Below, in pieces: positions 1 through 8,926 of a stretch of 64,000 bases of DNA. The stretch lies in NCBI RefSeq assembly GCF_014837145.1, contig NZ_JACYFS010000001.1:1488001-1552000 (forward strand), given 5' to 3'. This stretch comes from Chryseobacterium caseinilyticum (GTDB lineage Bacteria; Bacteroidota; Bacteroidia; Flavobacteriales; Weeksellaceae). The notes below the pieces were generated by a model, which worked only from the letters and a program-made list of their open reading frames with translations, searched no databases and had not been told where the DNA came from. Position 1 is the stretch's first letter; the number at the start of each line of letters is the position of its first letter. The position numbers and the translations under genes were made by a program.

Positions 1-1195
1 CGGGCTGATGTTTAAAGCCAATGAATCCCACACGAAAATTGAAGTGGTAGACAACAGCGGACTTTTTAAAAACGCACTGAAATCAGATGATAAAATCAAT
101 TACAATTTTATTACAGAAGCAGATCCTGCAAAGAAAGTTGAGTCTCTGAAGAAAAGTGAAGCAACTGACGGAATTTTGATTTTACCTCAGCTGAACGGTT
201 CTGATTATGCCGGTTTCGAAAAAAACACCCAGCTGCTGCTCAACACAAAAATTGGTTTTGACACAAAAAAAATGATTGCTTCAGACATTAATGAAGTTCT
301 CAAAAAAGAAAAGATTAAAAAACTTGGTATTCAGAATGCTCAGCTTGAAGATTTGGACAAGAGATTTTCGCTTACAACGATCAATCTTACCAACGATGAT
401 AAAGAAGATTCTGACATGGCTTTCGGTGTAAAAAGCGTTCTCAGCATGCTTCTGATGTACGTTACGTTCATGTTTATCATCATCTATGGCGTTCGCGTAA
501 TGCGAAGTGTGCTGGAAGAAAAAAACAACCGTGTGGTTGAAATTATTATTTCATCTGTAAAACCGTTTGAGCTGATGATGGGGAAAATTCTGGGTGTAAC
601 ATTGGTTGCACTTACCCAGTTTATCGTATGGATTACAATGTCTGTGATTGGAGCACTGGTTTTAAATACAGGCTTTTCATCCATTCAGAAAAATATTCCG
701 GGAGCTGATGAAGAGATGGCTTCTAAATTTGATATCGTGGAGATGGGAACCCAAATTTCACACAGTCTTCTGGAGCTGAATTTTCCTTTAATCATTTTCG
801 TTTTTATTGTATTTTTTCTTTTAGGATATATGTTTTACAGCTCTATCTACGCTGCTGTCGGCTCAGCGGTAGATAATGAAACGGAAACACAGCAATTCAC
901 CATTTTTGCCATCCTTCCGCTGATGTTGGGAATGTACGGAAGCTTTTCGGTGATGAATAATCCTGACGGGCCTCTTGGTTTTTGGCTTTCGATTATACCC
1001 TTTACTTCGCCGGTTGCGATGATTGCGAGAATTCCGTTTGGAGTTCCGGCGTGGCAGATTGCGCTTTCAATTTTCCTGCTTTTAGGAACTACTGTCTTCA
1101 TGATTTTTGTTGCAGGGAAGATTTACAGAGTCGGGATTTTGATGTACGGAAATAAGGCGAGTATGAAGGAAATCTGGAAGTGGATTAAGGAATAA
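1..1195 (+). CDS. ABC-2 type transporter permease, 5' end cut by window
   Basis: Membrane subunit of an ABC exporter of the NatB/YhaP type. The visible part has an extracytoplasmic region of about 140 residues, then about six hydrophobic segments in the C-terminal 260 residues, separated by a charged stretch reading RSVLEEKNNRVVEIIISS, which is typical of this family. Family members normally begin with a transmembrane helix that anchors the extracytoplasmic domain. That helix is missing here and the frame is open to base 2, so the true start lies before the window and the ATG at 8 is internal. The ATPase partner is probably upstream, outside the window. The substrate cannot be inferred. Confidence 0.85.
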   Translation, partial: GLMFKANESHTKIEVVDNSGLFKNALKSDDKINYNFITEADPAKKVESLKKSEATDGILILPQLNGSDYAGFEKNTQLLLNTKIGFDTKKMIASDINEVLKKEKIKKLGIQNAQLEDLDKRFSLTTINLTNDDKEDSDMAFGVKSVLSMLLMYVTFMFIIIYGVRVMRSVLEEKNNRVVEIIISSVKPFELMMGKILGVTLVALTQFIVWITMSVIGALVLNTGFSSIQKNIPGADEEMASKFDIVEMGTQISHSLLELNFPLIIFVFIVFFLLGYMFYSSIYAAVGSAVDNETETQQFTIFAILPLMLGMYGSFSVMNNPDGPLGFWLSIIPFTSPVAMIARIPFGVPAWQIALSIFLLLGTTVFMIFVAGKIYRVGILMYGNKASMKEIWKWIKE

Positions 1196-1220
1196 CTGTT
1201 TTTAGGATCATCATTGTAAA

Positions 1221-1566
1221 ATGAAAAACATTGATAAATTAAGTCTGGAAAATGCTTACCGTTTAAATCATATCAAAATATGTTGAAATGAACATTGCTC
1301 ATCCTTTTATGGAAGGCAACGGAAGAACAATGCGCATCTAGCTGGATTTAATTTTAAAGAAGAATTTAGGAAAAGTGGTGAACTGGCAATTCGTCGGTAA
1401 AACTTTATATCTACAGGCAATGGAACGAAGCCCAATTAACGATTTGGAGTTGAGGACATTACTTTCAGAACACCTTACGGAAGAAATTGACAGTAGAGAG
1501 GTTTACTTCAAAGGAATTGAACAGTCATACTATTATGAAGGTTACAGAAAAGAAGATGATGAATAG
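1221..1566 (+). pseudogene. Fic family protein, decayed remnant
   Basis: The frame through 1286-1338 reads EMNIAHPFMEGNGRTMRI, a match to the Fic active-site motif HPFxxGNGRxxR (AMP or other NMP transfer to target hydroxyls). It is followed directly by an in-frame TAG at 1339-1341. After the stop the same frame continues as Fic-like sequence to 1566, ending near [17 protein letters not shown]. An ATG at 1221 opens a fragment in another frame that contains IDKLSLENA and stops after about 21 codons. The central part of the domain expected between these pieces is missing. The gene has therefore lost an internal segment and carries a frameshift and a nonsense codon. A downstream start (GTG 1375) would make a 63-residue peptide without the motif. 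Confidence 0.8.
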
Positions 1567-1591
1567 ATTTCATCAGTAATCACATACAAAC

Positions 1592-1626
1592 AAAACGCCC
1601 GGTTCTCAATGGAAACCGGGCGTTTT
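1592..1626. terminator. Bidirectional hairpin terminator
   Basis: A 13-bp stem (AAAACGCCCGGTT with AACCGGGCGTTTT) and a short loop, with A and T tracts on the two sides. It lies between the Fic remnant and the convergent barrel protein gene, so it can serve both strands. Confidence 0.85.
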
Positions 1627-1645
1627 CTATTTTATTAAAAAAATA

Positions 1646-2290
1646 CTATTTAAAGATATAGCTTAAGCTGAGACTTAAAACCTGTTCAGATTTTTTCTTT
1701 GCAGAGTTTGGGTCGATCTTGCTCTCATCCAAATCCGGATAAGTGTTTGATAATCCGAAATCGTACTTCAGAGTCAATTCCAACTGTCTTTTGTAGCTGT
1801 AACCAATACCGGCACCCAATGCAAAATTGAAGGACTTTGCTTTTCCGAATCTGTCTGTACGGTAAATCTCTCTCGACTCGTCCGTTACTTTCTGATCGAT
1901 CAAAAAGTTGAATCTAGGGCCGATTTGTCCGAAAAACTCAGATTCAGCTTCAGAAAAATATCCTTTAAATGAAACAGGTACGCTGATGTAATTGTTTGCA
2001 TACATTGCATTGTAGCCCTGCATACCTTTTGCATCCTTATCCTTCCCGGATTCTCCTGCACCATAATAAACCACTTCCGGCTGAAGGAAAAACTGATTGG
2101 AGCTTCCCATCGGGATCAATGCCAAAACACCACCCTGGAAAGCAAATCTTCCACCTGAAGGATTGTGTGCATTTTTTACTCTGGAATTATTAACTCCTGC
2201 GGTGAGACCGAATCTTGTGTTTCTGAAATCGATCTGTGCGGAAGCCATGAGGGAAAAGGCTAAAGCTGATGCCAATAATATTTTTTTCAT
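1646..2290 (-). CDS. Outer-membrane beta-barrel protein (PorT-like family)
   Basis: A 214-residue protein with a clear signal peptide (KKILLASALAFSLMASAQ), then alternating hydrophobic and aromatic strands ending in SLSYIFK, with the terminal aromatic expected of an outer-membrane barrel. The pattern DFRNTRFGLTAGVNNS at the mature N-terminus is common in the Bacteroidota porin-like and PorT-like families. It probably sits in the outer membrane. The role is unknown. It is monocistronic and its 3' end meets the terminator at 1592-1626. Confidence 0.7.
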   Translation of the reverse strand: MKKILLASALAFSLMASAQIDFRNTRFGLTAGVNNSRVKNAHNPSGGRFAFQGGVLALIPMGSSNQFFLQPEVVYYGAGESGKDKDAKGMQGYNAMYANNYISVPVSFKGYFSEAESEFFGQIGPRFNFLIDQKVTDESREIYRTDRFGKAKSFNFALGAGIGYSYKRQLELTLKYDFGLSNTYPDLDESKIDPNSAKKKSEQVLSLSLSYIFK

Positions 2291-2320
2291 ATGTAGTTTT
2301 AATTATTTTTAAAGGACATA

Positions 2321-2382
2321 TGTTACCGCCATATCTTCACTGTGTTTGCATGCAATGTTTTTCAATGGCGATTTCATATCAA
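2321..2382. repeat. Dispersed intergenic element, copy 1
   Basis: About 60 bp from CCGCCA to TGGCGATTTCATA, just downstream of the sucD stop on the minus strand. A second copy at 27458-27515 shares the end string TGGCGATTTCATA exactly, with similar spacing and many matching bases between. The CGCCA and TGGCG ends can pair, so a transcript would fold as a stem with a large loop. Confidence 0.55.
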
Positions 2383-2389
2383 TTTGTTT

Positions 2390-3262
2390 TTATCCTAAAA
2401 CTTTAGCGATGGTAACCCCGATTTCTGCAGGAGAGTCTACAACGTTGATTCCGTTTTCTCTCATGATTTCCATTTTTGCCTGAGCTGTATCTTCTGCACC
2501 ACCAACAATTGCGCCTGCGTGACCCATTGTTCTTCCTTTAGGAGCAGTCTGACCAGCGATGAAACCTACAACCGGCTTAGTAGAACCACTTGCTTTATAC
2601 CATCTTGCAGCTTCAGCCTCAAGACCACCACCGATTTCACCAATCATAACAACAGCTTCAGTTTCCGGGTCGTTGATGAATAATTCCAAAGCTTCTCTTG
2701 TAGTGGTACCGATAATTGGGTCACCACCGATTCCGATTGCTGTAGAAATTCCGTAACCTGCTTTTACAACCTGGTCAGCAGCTTCGTAAGTAAGAGTTCC
2801 TGATTTTGAAACGATCCCTACTTTACCCGCTTTGAAAACGAAACCTGGCATAATACCAATTTTAGCCTCATCAGAAGTGATGATACCAGGACAGTTTGGC
2901 CCGATCAATCTGCAGTCTTTGTCAGCGATGTAAGATTTTACTTTCACCATATCAGCAACAGGAATACCTTCAGTAATACAAACGATTACTTTGATACCTG
3001 CTTCAGCAGCTTCCATGATTGCATCTGCAGCAAATGCAGGCGGTACGAAAATGATACTTACGTTTGCTCCAGCTTTCGCAACAGCATCAGCAACAGTATT
3101 GAAAACCGGTTTCCCTAAATGCTCGCTTCCTCCTTTCCCTGGAGTAACACCACCTACAACGTTGGTTCCGTATTCAATCATTTGACCTGCGTGGAAAGTA
3201 CCTTCGTTACCAGTAAATCCCTGTACAATTACTTTAGAATCTTTGTTTACTAAAATTGACAT
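2390..3262 (-). CDS. sucD: Succinate--CoA ligase (ADP-forming) subunit alpha
   Basis: TCA-cycle enzyme that interconverts succinyl-CoA and succinate with substrate-level phosphorylation, as an alpha/beta complex with SucC. At 290 residues it is the usual family length. The CoA-binding loop [10 protein letters not shown] lies at 15-24, and the phosphorylated histidine is in [13 protein letters not shown] (H248). The GPNCPG turn at 121-126 is intact. SucC is not adjacent here, which is common in Flavobacteriia. A CAAATTTA box (TAAATTTG on the coding strand, 3306-3313) fits a -7 promoter element about 45 bp before the start codon. Confidence 0.97.
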   Translation of the reverse strand: MSILVNKDSKVIVQGFTGNEGTFHAGQMIEYGTNVVGGVTPGKGGSEHLGKPVFNTVADAVAKAGANVSIIFVPPAFAADAIMEAAEAGIKVIVCITEGIPVADMVKVKSYIADKDCRLIGPNCPGIITSDEAKIGIMPGFVFKAGKVGIVSKSGTLTYEAADQVVKAGYGISTAIGIGGDPIIGTTTREALELFINDPETEAVVMIGEIGGGLEAEAARWYKASGSTKPVVGFIAGQTAPKGRTMGHAGAIVGGAEDTAQAKMEIMRENGINVVDSPAEIGVTIAKVLG

Positions 3263-3353
3263 TTTATTGTTTTTTAAATTTATTTTCTTAATTTATTAAT
3301 GCTCACAAATTTACTTATTTTTCTTTGATTTTAAAGAAAACCGAAGCATTTGT

Positions 3354-4256
3354 TTATTCAAGATTTCTCAATTTCACCTCTTTTTTCAGATAAGTTTTGT
3401 AATCTTCGGCAAACATTCCGATGTAGGTACCTTTTTTGAGGTCACGGTTGACTCCTGTTTTGCCTAAAAGTACAGAGCCACTTTCGATATTATTCCCGGA
3501 AGCAATGCCAACCTGTCCCCACAGAGTCACCTCATCACCGATGATGCAGCAGCCTGCAATTCCTACCTGGGATGCAATCAGACATCTTTTTCCAATCACG
3601 GTATCGTGACCGATCTGGATTTGATTGTCTAAAACCGAACCTTCTCCGATGATTGTAGAATCTGTGACACCTCGATCGATGGTACAGCCGTTTCCTATTT
3701 CTACATTATTTTCAATTACAACATTTCCTACTGAGATTAAACGGTCAAAATTTCCGTTGAGTTTTCTGTAATAAAATGCGTCGCCACCCAAAACTGTGTT
3801 GGATTGGATGACAACATTATCACCAATCACCGTGCGGTCGCCAATGACTACATTTGGAAAAATAATTGTGTTTTTTCCAATGGTGATGTTATTGCCCAGA
3901 ACTGCTGAAGGATGAATTTTTGTTCCGTCACCAATTTCCACATCATGCAGTGTTTCTGTGAAGTTGTAAATTCTTGTGAAGTGTGTATTGATTTTATTGA
4001 AATCTCCAAACGGATCTTCAGAAATTAAAAGTGCTTTTCCTTCCGGACATTCCACTTCTTTATCGATTAAAATAATTGTAGCTGCAGAATTTAAGGCTTT
4101 ATCGTAATATTTGGGATGGTTGACGAAAACTATTTCACCGGATTTCACTCTGTGAATTTCGTTAGTACCAAAAACCTGGAAATCTTCGGAACCTACGAAT
4201 TTTGCCCCGATAAGGTCAGCAATCGTTTTTAATTTTTGTGGCTGATGAAAGGTCAT
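3354..4256 (-). CDS. LpxD-like acyltransferase (left-handed beta-helix)
   Basis: A 300-residue protein with an N-terminal LpxD-type domain (about 1-100) followed by a long run of hexapeptide repeats, such as [20 protein letters not shown]. The family transfers 3-hydroxyacyl chains to UDP-GlcN in lipid A synthesis. This is a second LpxD-like gene in the window. The other (8919-9950) is longer and sits inside the lpx operon, so that one is the better candidate for canonical LpxD. This copy keeps a histidine-containing coil ([13 protein letters not shown]) where LpxD has its catalytic histidine, so it may be active, possibly with another acyl chain or sugar. It is separate from sucD by about 90 bp. 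Confidence 0.8.
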   Translation of the reverse strand: MTFHQPQKLKTIADLIGAKFVGSEDFQVFGTNEIHRVKSGEIVFVNHPKYYDKALNSAATIILIDKEVECPEGKALLISEDPFGDFNKINTHFTRIYNFTETLHDVEIGDGTKIHPSAVLGNNITIGKNTIIFPNVVIGDRTVIGDNVVIQSNTVLGGDAFYYRKLNGNFDRLISVGNVVIENNVEIGNGCTIDRGVTDSTIIGEGSVLDNQIQIGHDTVIGKRCLIASQVGIAGCCIIGDEVTLWGQVGIASGNNIESGSVLLGKTGVNRDLKKGTYIGMFAEDYKTYLKKEVKLRNLE

Positions 4257-4298
4257 ATTTTACTATTAATGATTTGCAAAGATATAAAGTTTTACATA

Positions 4299-5426
4299 TT
4301 AAAAATTGAAGTCTTCCGGTTCACCACTAAGTTTTCTACCTAGTAAAATATCGTCAGCGTATATTTGACGTATATGGATGTCAAACGAAGAATCAGATTC
4401 TTCCTGATAGGTACTAATTCCTATTTCCTGAAGTTTTTTATTTGTATGATAAAGTTCTAAAGCTATTGGCAGATGTTCTGCTATTTTTTTAGCTCTATAC
4501 TTATTTTCTGCAGAAATTAAAGCCATTCTAAAATCCTGATGAGCTTTTATCGGAATCAATTCATCTTTGATGTCACTGAGATAAGTAAAAGATTCCTGTG
4601 CTCTTTCATACTCCCATGAACCTTTGTGTTCGGTTGCTTCAACATATTCTCTTATCATGTTAAACATTTCCTTATTTTCAATCTGTCGGGCTAATTCCAG
4701 ATGAACGGTTTTATCGTAATAATTCAAATACGGTTTATCAGCATCTGGCGGTGGCGTGTATGGTGGTGCCGGTGGACTGTTTTTGATCTTTTCAGCTCTT
4801 GCCAAATCACGGTACTGGCGCTCGAGCTGCCCCCGTAAATCCGGTAAAATGAGCAGAGCACCATTTCCGGTTCTGCTATTGTGAAATTCGTACCAATCTG
4901 GCAGATTCATTCCTTCATCCATTTGACCTACATACGACGCTTTGAACCCACTGTAATCCTGCCACTGACTTGAATAGTCGTTATAATACCATTCAAAGCT
5001 GCTGTCGTGTATGAGGTATTGACAGTACAAATCGATGTCATAAGAGTTGGGTTCTTCCAAGAAGTTGCAACTCATTACATTCTTCTCAAGTATTTTAAAA
5101 TCATAGCAGATCTCTACTCCTTCAAATACTTCCTGTCCTGCTCTCCATCTGCATTGCGCGTCAAACAGTTTTTTCTGCTGAATCATAGCCAAATGCCTTG
5201 TTGCATAATAAATCCACTGATTTTGCCTGCTCTCGTTATGCTTTCTATAATAATCGGCATTTTGATAAGCCAACATTTTATTAAAAGCGTATTGTCTGTA
5301 AAGGTCTTTCCAGTCGGATTGTTTATAAGGCTCAAGAAAGGACTGAGTTTTGGGATTGTTTTCTACTTCTTCTTCCCAGAGTTTTCTCAAAGATTCGTAA
5401 TCTTTTTTTTCGGTTTGATCTGACAT
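4299..5426 (-). CDS. Hypothetical protein, 375 residues
   Basis: Not recognised. It is soluble, with no signal peptide or membrane segment, and very rich in Tyr, Trp, Gln and charged residues. The N-terminal half looks mostly helical. Next comes a proline-rich linker around 215-230 (PPAPPYTPPPDADKP), then a second charged helical part. Codon use looks like that of its neighbours and the start ATG is clear, so it is probably a real cytoplasmic protein. Its place between the LpxD-like gene and the efp terminator gives no functional hint. Confidence 0.6.
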   Translation of the reverse strand: MSDQTEKKDYESLRKLWEEEVENNPKTQSFLEPYKQSDWKDLYRQYAFNKMLAYQNADYYRKHNESRQNQWIYYATRHLAMIQQKKLFDAQCRWRAGQEVFEGVEICYDFKILEKNVMSCNFLEEPNSYDIDLYCQYLIHDSSFEWYYNDYSSQWQDYSGFKASYVGQMDEGMNLPDWYEFHNSRTGNGALLILPDLRGQLERQYRDLARAEKIKNSPPAPPYTPPPDADKPYLNYYDKTVHLELARQIENKEMFNMIREYVEATEHKGSWEYERAQESFTYLSDIKDELIPIKAHQDFRMALISAENKYRAKKIAEHLPIALELYHTNKKLQEIGISTYQEESDSSFDIHIRQIYADDILLGRKLSGEPEDFNF

Positions 5427-5785
5427 TTGTGTATAAATTTTAAATTGAAACTATTTTTTTGATCTAACTCAAATGTAAATATATTTTTGCAACGGAGAAA
5501 AAATTCAGCAACAGAACATGAAAAAAACGTAAACCAACTAAAAGAAATATAGAATTTATGAGACAGTACAAGATTATGAATAGCAGACAGTTTTTTACTA
5601 TGCTATGTCGTCGCAGCCCGACTTGAACGGAGCTCTTTTTGTAAGCGATGGAAAAATCTCAGGCACAAAAAAGCGGGAGTGGAAGGCGGAAATAGCTGCC
5701 CAAATCAAAAAAATGCTTGAGACCAGCAAGTAAAAAAAAAGCTGAAAGTAATTGTACTTCCAGCTTTACAGTATTTTGAGATCGA
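5427..5785. other. Intergenic region with possible gene remnant
   Basis: The only coding-like content is a 42-codon plus-strand frame at 5605-5733 that opens MSSQPDLNGALFVSDGK and runs directly into the efp terminator. It has the composition of the C-terminal tail of a protein, and stops interrupt the frame upstream. It is either a gene fragment or a small gene. No family was recognised. Confidence 0.35.
5738..5767. terminator. Hairpin terminator downstream of efp
   Basis: Stem AAAGCTGAAAGTA with TACTTCCAGCTTT and a four-base loop, one internal mismatch. A run of A on the plus strand at its left gives a T tract for minus-strand transcripts leaving efp. Confidence 0.8.
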
Positions 5786-6352
5786 TTATTCTTTCACTCT
5801 TTCTAAGTAAGAACCGTCTTCTGTGCTTACTTTGATTTTGTCGCCAGCCTCAATGAACAGAGGAACCATCACTCTGGCACCCGTTTCAACAAAGGCATTT
5901 TTTAAAGCATTGGTCGCAGTGTTTCCTTTTACACCCGGATCTGCTTCCACTACTTCAAGATAAACTGACTGCGGTAATTCTGCAGAAAGTGGAGTTTCGT
6001 CTGCCTCCTTCAAAATGATGGTTACTTCTTCGCCTGCTTTCATCAGGTTTGAGTTTTCTATCATTTCTTTGTTTAAGTATAACTGAGAAAAATCGTCGTT
6101 ATTCATGAAGTGGAAACCATTCTCATCATCATAAAGATACTGGAATTTTCTTGTGATAACCTTTACTTCGTCGATTTTGTGACCTGCAGAAAAAGTGTTA
6201 TCGATCACTTTGCCGTTGGTTACTGATTTTAGTTTTGTTCTTACGAAAGCAGGTCCTTTACCCGGTTTTACGTGAAGAAATTCGATTACTTTAAAAATAT
6301 CATTGCTATATTCGATGCAAAGACCTTTTCTGATATCGTTACTTGTTGCCAT
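5786..6352 (-). CDS. efp: Translation elongation factor P
   Basis: EF-P enters the ribosomal E site and relieves stalling at polyproline stretches. At 188 residues it has the expected length, with an N-terminal KOW-like domain and two OB domains. The tip loop reads KPGKGPAF with lysine at about position 32, so this is the lysine type and not the arginine (rhamnosylated) type. It is the last gene of a minus-strand run from lpxD. The gap to the gene before it is 23 bp, which suggests cotranscription with the lipid A genes. Confidence 0.96.
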   Translation of the reverse strand: MATSNDIRKGLCIEYSNDIFKVIEFLHVKPGKGPAFVRTKLKSVTNGKVIDNTFSAGHKIDEVKVITRKFQYLYDDENGFHFMNNDDFSQLYLNKEMIENSNLMKAGEEVTIILKEADETPLSAELPQSVYLEVVEADPGVKGNTATNALKNAFVETGARVMVPLFIEAGDKIKVSTEDGSYLERVKE

Positions 6353-6375
6353 TATAATTTTGTATGTAATTTTTT

Positions 6376-6723
6376 TTATTTTGATTTGTTAACCGGAACA
6401 CTTAAAACCGTTCGTCCTGCTCTGTCAATGGCATCAACCCTAGGTTTTGTTATTGTTCCTGAAGTCATCTGATCGATGTACTGACCATTCATCACTGTAT
6501 TGAAATTGATGGTGTTTACATTGAGTTGATTTACGTTTTTCTTCATTTCGGATGAATTCTGAAAATCCGTTTTTAAATTTGAATAAGATTTTTTTGAACT
6601 GACTAAAACTGAATTCACATTATTTATAGCAATTGAATCTTTTGTCGACCAGTCTAAATTTCTTTTTTCCTGTCCGAAAGCAATTGCCGAAACACTTGTT
6701 AAAGTAAGAATTAAAGTTTTCAT
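6376..6723 (-). CDS. Small secreted hypothetical protein in lpx-efp operon
   Basis: About 115 residues with a signal peptide (KTLILTLTSVSAIAFGQ) and a polar mature part rich in Asn and Ser. No domain was recognised. The ATG at 6723 is preferred over the GTG one codon upstream because it leaves a standard signal peptide. It lies 16 bp after lpxA and 23 bp before efp, so it looks like an operon member of the lipid A cluster. Its role is unknown; a periplasmic or lipoprotein-like partner is possible but there is no lipobox. Confidence 0.6.
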   Translation of the reverse strand: MKTLILTLTSVSAIAFGQEKRNLDWSTKDSIAINNVNSVLVSSKKSYSNLKTDFQNSSEMKKNVNQLNVNTINFNTVMNGQYIDQMTSGTITKPRVDAIDRAGRTVLSVPVNKSK

Positions 6724-6739
6724 CACTGTTAAATTTAAA

Positions 6740-7528
6740 TTATTCTTTCCCGGTTCCGTATCCTTTTACGATACCTCTCGGAGAATTCTGAATAAACTGT
6801 AGAATTTCGTCTCTTTCAGCTGTAGGAAGCATTTCTTTTTCTATATGTGAAACTGCCTGAGAAACATTCATTTTCATCTGAAAAATGGCTCTGTAAATTT
6901 TCTGAATTTCAAAGATTTTATCGTTGGTAAAACCTCTTCTTCTTAAACCTACAGAATTGATTCCTGCATAAGACATCGGTTCACGCGCTACTTTTACATA
7001 AGGCGGAATATCTTTTCTCACCAAAGTTCCACCGGAAATCATCACATGCTTTCCGATTTTACCAAACTGATGCACCGCCGAAAGACCACCCATCACAGTA
7101 TGATCGCCTATCTCTACGTGACCGGCAATACCGCATCCGTTTACGATAATTACGTAATCACCTATTACACAATCATGTGCAATATGTGAAGTTGCCATAA
7201 TAAGACAGTGAGTTCCGATTTTTGTAAAACCAAGCGCTTTTGTACCCCGGTTCACCGTTACACATTCTCTGATGGTTGTTTCGTCACCGATAATGGTCTG
7301 TGTATCCTCACCATCAAATTTCAGATCCTGGGGAATTGCTGAAATAACCGTTCCAGGGAATATTCTGCAATTTTTACCAATTCTTGCACCATCCATTATG
7401 GTTACGTTGGAACCAATCCATGTACCTTCACCGATTTCTACATCACCGGCAATGGTTGTAAATGGTTCTATGGTAACATTTTTGCTGATTTTCGCACGCT
7501 TATCAACGGCAGCTAGTTGGTGAATCAT
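6740..7528 (-). CDS. lpxA: UDP-N-acetylglucosamine acyltransferase
   Basis: First acyltransferase of lipid A synthesis: it moves a 3-hydroxyacyl chain from ACP to the 3-OH of UDP-GlcNAc in the cytoplasm. It has 262 residues, with hexapeptide repeats in the N-terminal two thirds, then the LpxA-specific histidine region (HIAHDCVIGDYVIIVNGCG) and the helical C-terminal domain (YAGINSVGLRRRGF). Its ATG directly abuts the stop codon of lpxC-fabZ (TAAATG), so translation is probably coupled. Confidence 0.96.
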   Translation of the reverse strand: MIHQLAAVDKRAKISKNVTIEPFTTIAGDVEIGEGTWIGSNVTIMDGARIGKNCRIFPGTVISAIPQDLKFDGEDTQTIIGDETTIRECVTVNRGTKALGFTKIGTHCLIMATSHIAHDCVIGDYVIIVNGCGIAGHVEIGDHTVMGGLSAVHQFGKIGKHVMISGGTLVRKDIPPYVKVAREPMSYAGINSVGLRRRGFTNDKIFEIQKIYRAIFQMKMNVSQAVSHIEKEMLPTAERDEILQFIQNSPRGIVKGYGTGKE

Positions 7529-8926
7529 TTAGTCAACTTTATTTTTAGCTACTTGAGCCATTAATTCTGCTTCTACAGCTATTGTATCGCCAACGTATCC
7601 GTAACCCTGCATGTGCACGATACCTCTTCTGATTGGCGTAATTAATTCAATTTTAAAAACCAGTGTATCTCCCGGAATTACTTTTCTCTTGAATTTTACC
7701 TTATCAATTTTAATGAAATATGTAGAATAATTTTCAGGATCCGGAACACTTGCCAAAACAAGAATTCCACCCGTCTGAGCCAGAGCTTCAACCTGTAAAA
7801 CTCCCGGCATTACCGGTTCTTTAGGAAAATGACCTACAAAAAACGGTTCATTAAATGTTACATTTTTTAAACCTACCACGTGTTTATCTGAAAGCTCAAG
7901 AACTTTATCAATTAACAAAAACGGATACCTGTGAGGCATCAATCTCATAATTCCATTGATATCGAAAACCGGAGGTTTGTTTAAATCAAATTCCGGAACG
8001 TTTTTCTTTTTCTGAAGTTTCCACTGTCTGTTCAGTTTTTTTGCAAACTGCGTGTTTACATAATGTCCCGGCTTGTTGGCAATTACTTTACCTTTAATTT
8101 TTACTCCTGTCAAAGCTAAATCACCTATTACATCAAGTAATTTGTGCCTTGCAGCTTCATTTGGGTAATTTAAAGTCAAATTATCAAGAATTCCGTTGGG
8201 TCTTATTGCAACGTGATCTTTACCGAAAGCTTTCTTTAATTTTTCTGTAGTTTCAGCAGTCAAATCTTTGTCTACATAAACGATAGCGTTTGAAATATCG
8301 CCACCTTTTATTAAACCATGATCCAGAAGCATTTCTAATTCATGCAAAAAGCTGAATGTTCTTGCAGATGAAATCTCTTCTTTAAATTCTGAAATATTTT
8401 TAAGTGTCGCATTCTGAGTTCCTAAAACTTTAGTTCCGAAATCTACCATTGTTGTCACTTCATAAGTATCTGAAGGAATAATCGTAATCTCAGAACCGGT
8501 TGCAGGATCACTGTAGCTCAAAACTTCTTTTACAACAAGATATTCTCTTACAACGTTTTGCTCTGCAATACCAACACTTTCTATAGCTTCCACAAAAAAC
8601 TTTGAAGAACCGTCTAAAATTGGCGGTTCAGAAGCATCCATCTCCAAATAGGCATTGTCGATATCACAACCAACCAATGCTGCTAAAAGGTGCTCGCAAG
8701 TATTGATTTTTACACCTAGTTTTTCAAGAGTAGTACCTCTTTCTGTTGCTACAACGTAGTTTACATCAGCTTCTACCTGAGGATGACCCTCTAAATCTGT
8801 TCTTACAAAGATGAAACCTGTATTTTCTTTTGCAGGTTTGATGGTTAATTTTACTTCTCTACCAGTATGAAGGCCAATTCCAGAAAGAGTAACCTCTTCC
8901 TGAAGTGTTTTTTGCATATCACTCAT
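7529..8926 (-). CDS. lpxC/fabZ: Bifunctional UDP-3-O-acyl-GlcNAc deacetylase / 3-hydroxyacyl-ACP dehydratase
   Basis: Fusion protein typical of Bacteroidota, 465 residues from the chosen start. The LpxC part (about 1-300) commits the lipid A pathway by Zn-dependent deacetylation; zinc ligands are visible in the CEHLLAAL and RHKLLDVIGD motifs. The FabZ part (about 320-465) carries the catalytic histidine in MPHRYPFLLIDKVLEL and the glutamate in GHFPKEPVMPGVLQVEALAQ. The start is placed at the ATG at 8926, which overlaps the lpxD stop by 8 bp (ATGAGTGA). The upstream in-frame start would overlap lpxD further and add residues not expected in the family. Confidence 0.95.
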   Translation of the reverse strand: MSDMQKTLQEEVTLSGIGLHTGREVKLTIKPAKENTGFIFVRTDLEGHPQVEADVNYVVATERGTTLEKLGVKINTCEHLLAALVGCDIDNAYLEMDASEPPILDGSSKFFVEAIESVGIAEQNVVREYLVVKEVLSYSDPATGSEITIIPSDTYEVTTMVDFGTKVLGTQNATLKNISEFKEEISSARTFSFLHELEMLLDHGLIKGGDISNAIVYVDKDLTAETTEKLKKAFGKDHVAIRPNGILDNLTLNYPNEAARHKLLDVIGDLALTGVKIKGKVIANKPGHYVNTQFAKKLNRQWKLQKKKNVPEFDLNKPPVFDINGIMRLMPHRYPFLLIDKVLELSDKHVVGLKNVTFNEPFFVGHFPKEPVMPGVLQVEALAQTGGILVLASVPDPENYSTYFIKIDKVKFKRKVIPGDTLVFKIELITPIRRGIVHMQGYGYVGDTIAVEAELMAQVAKNKVD

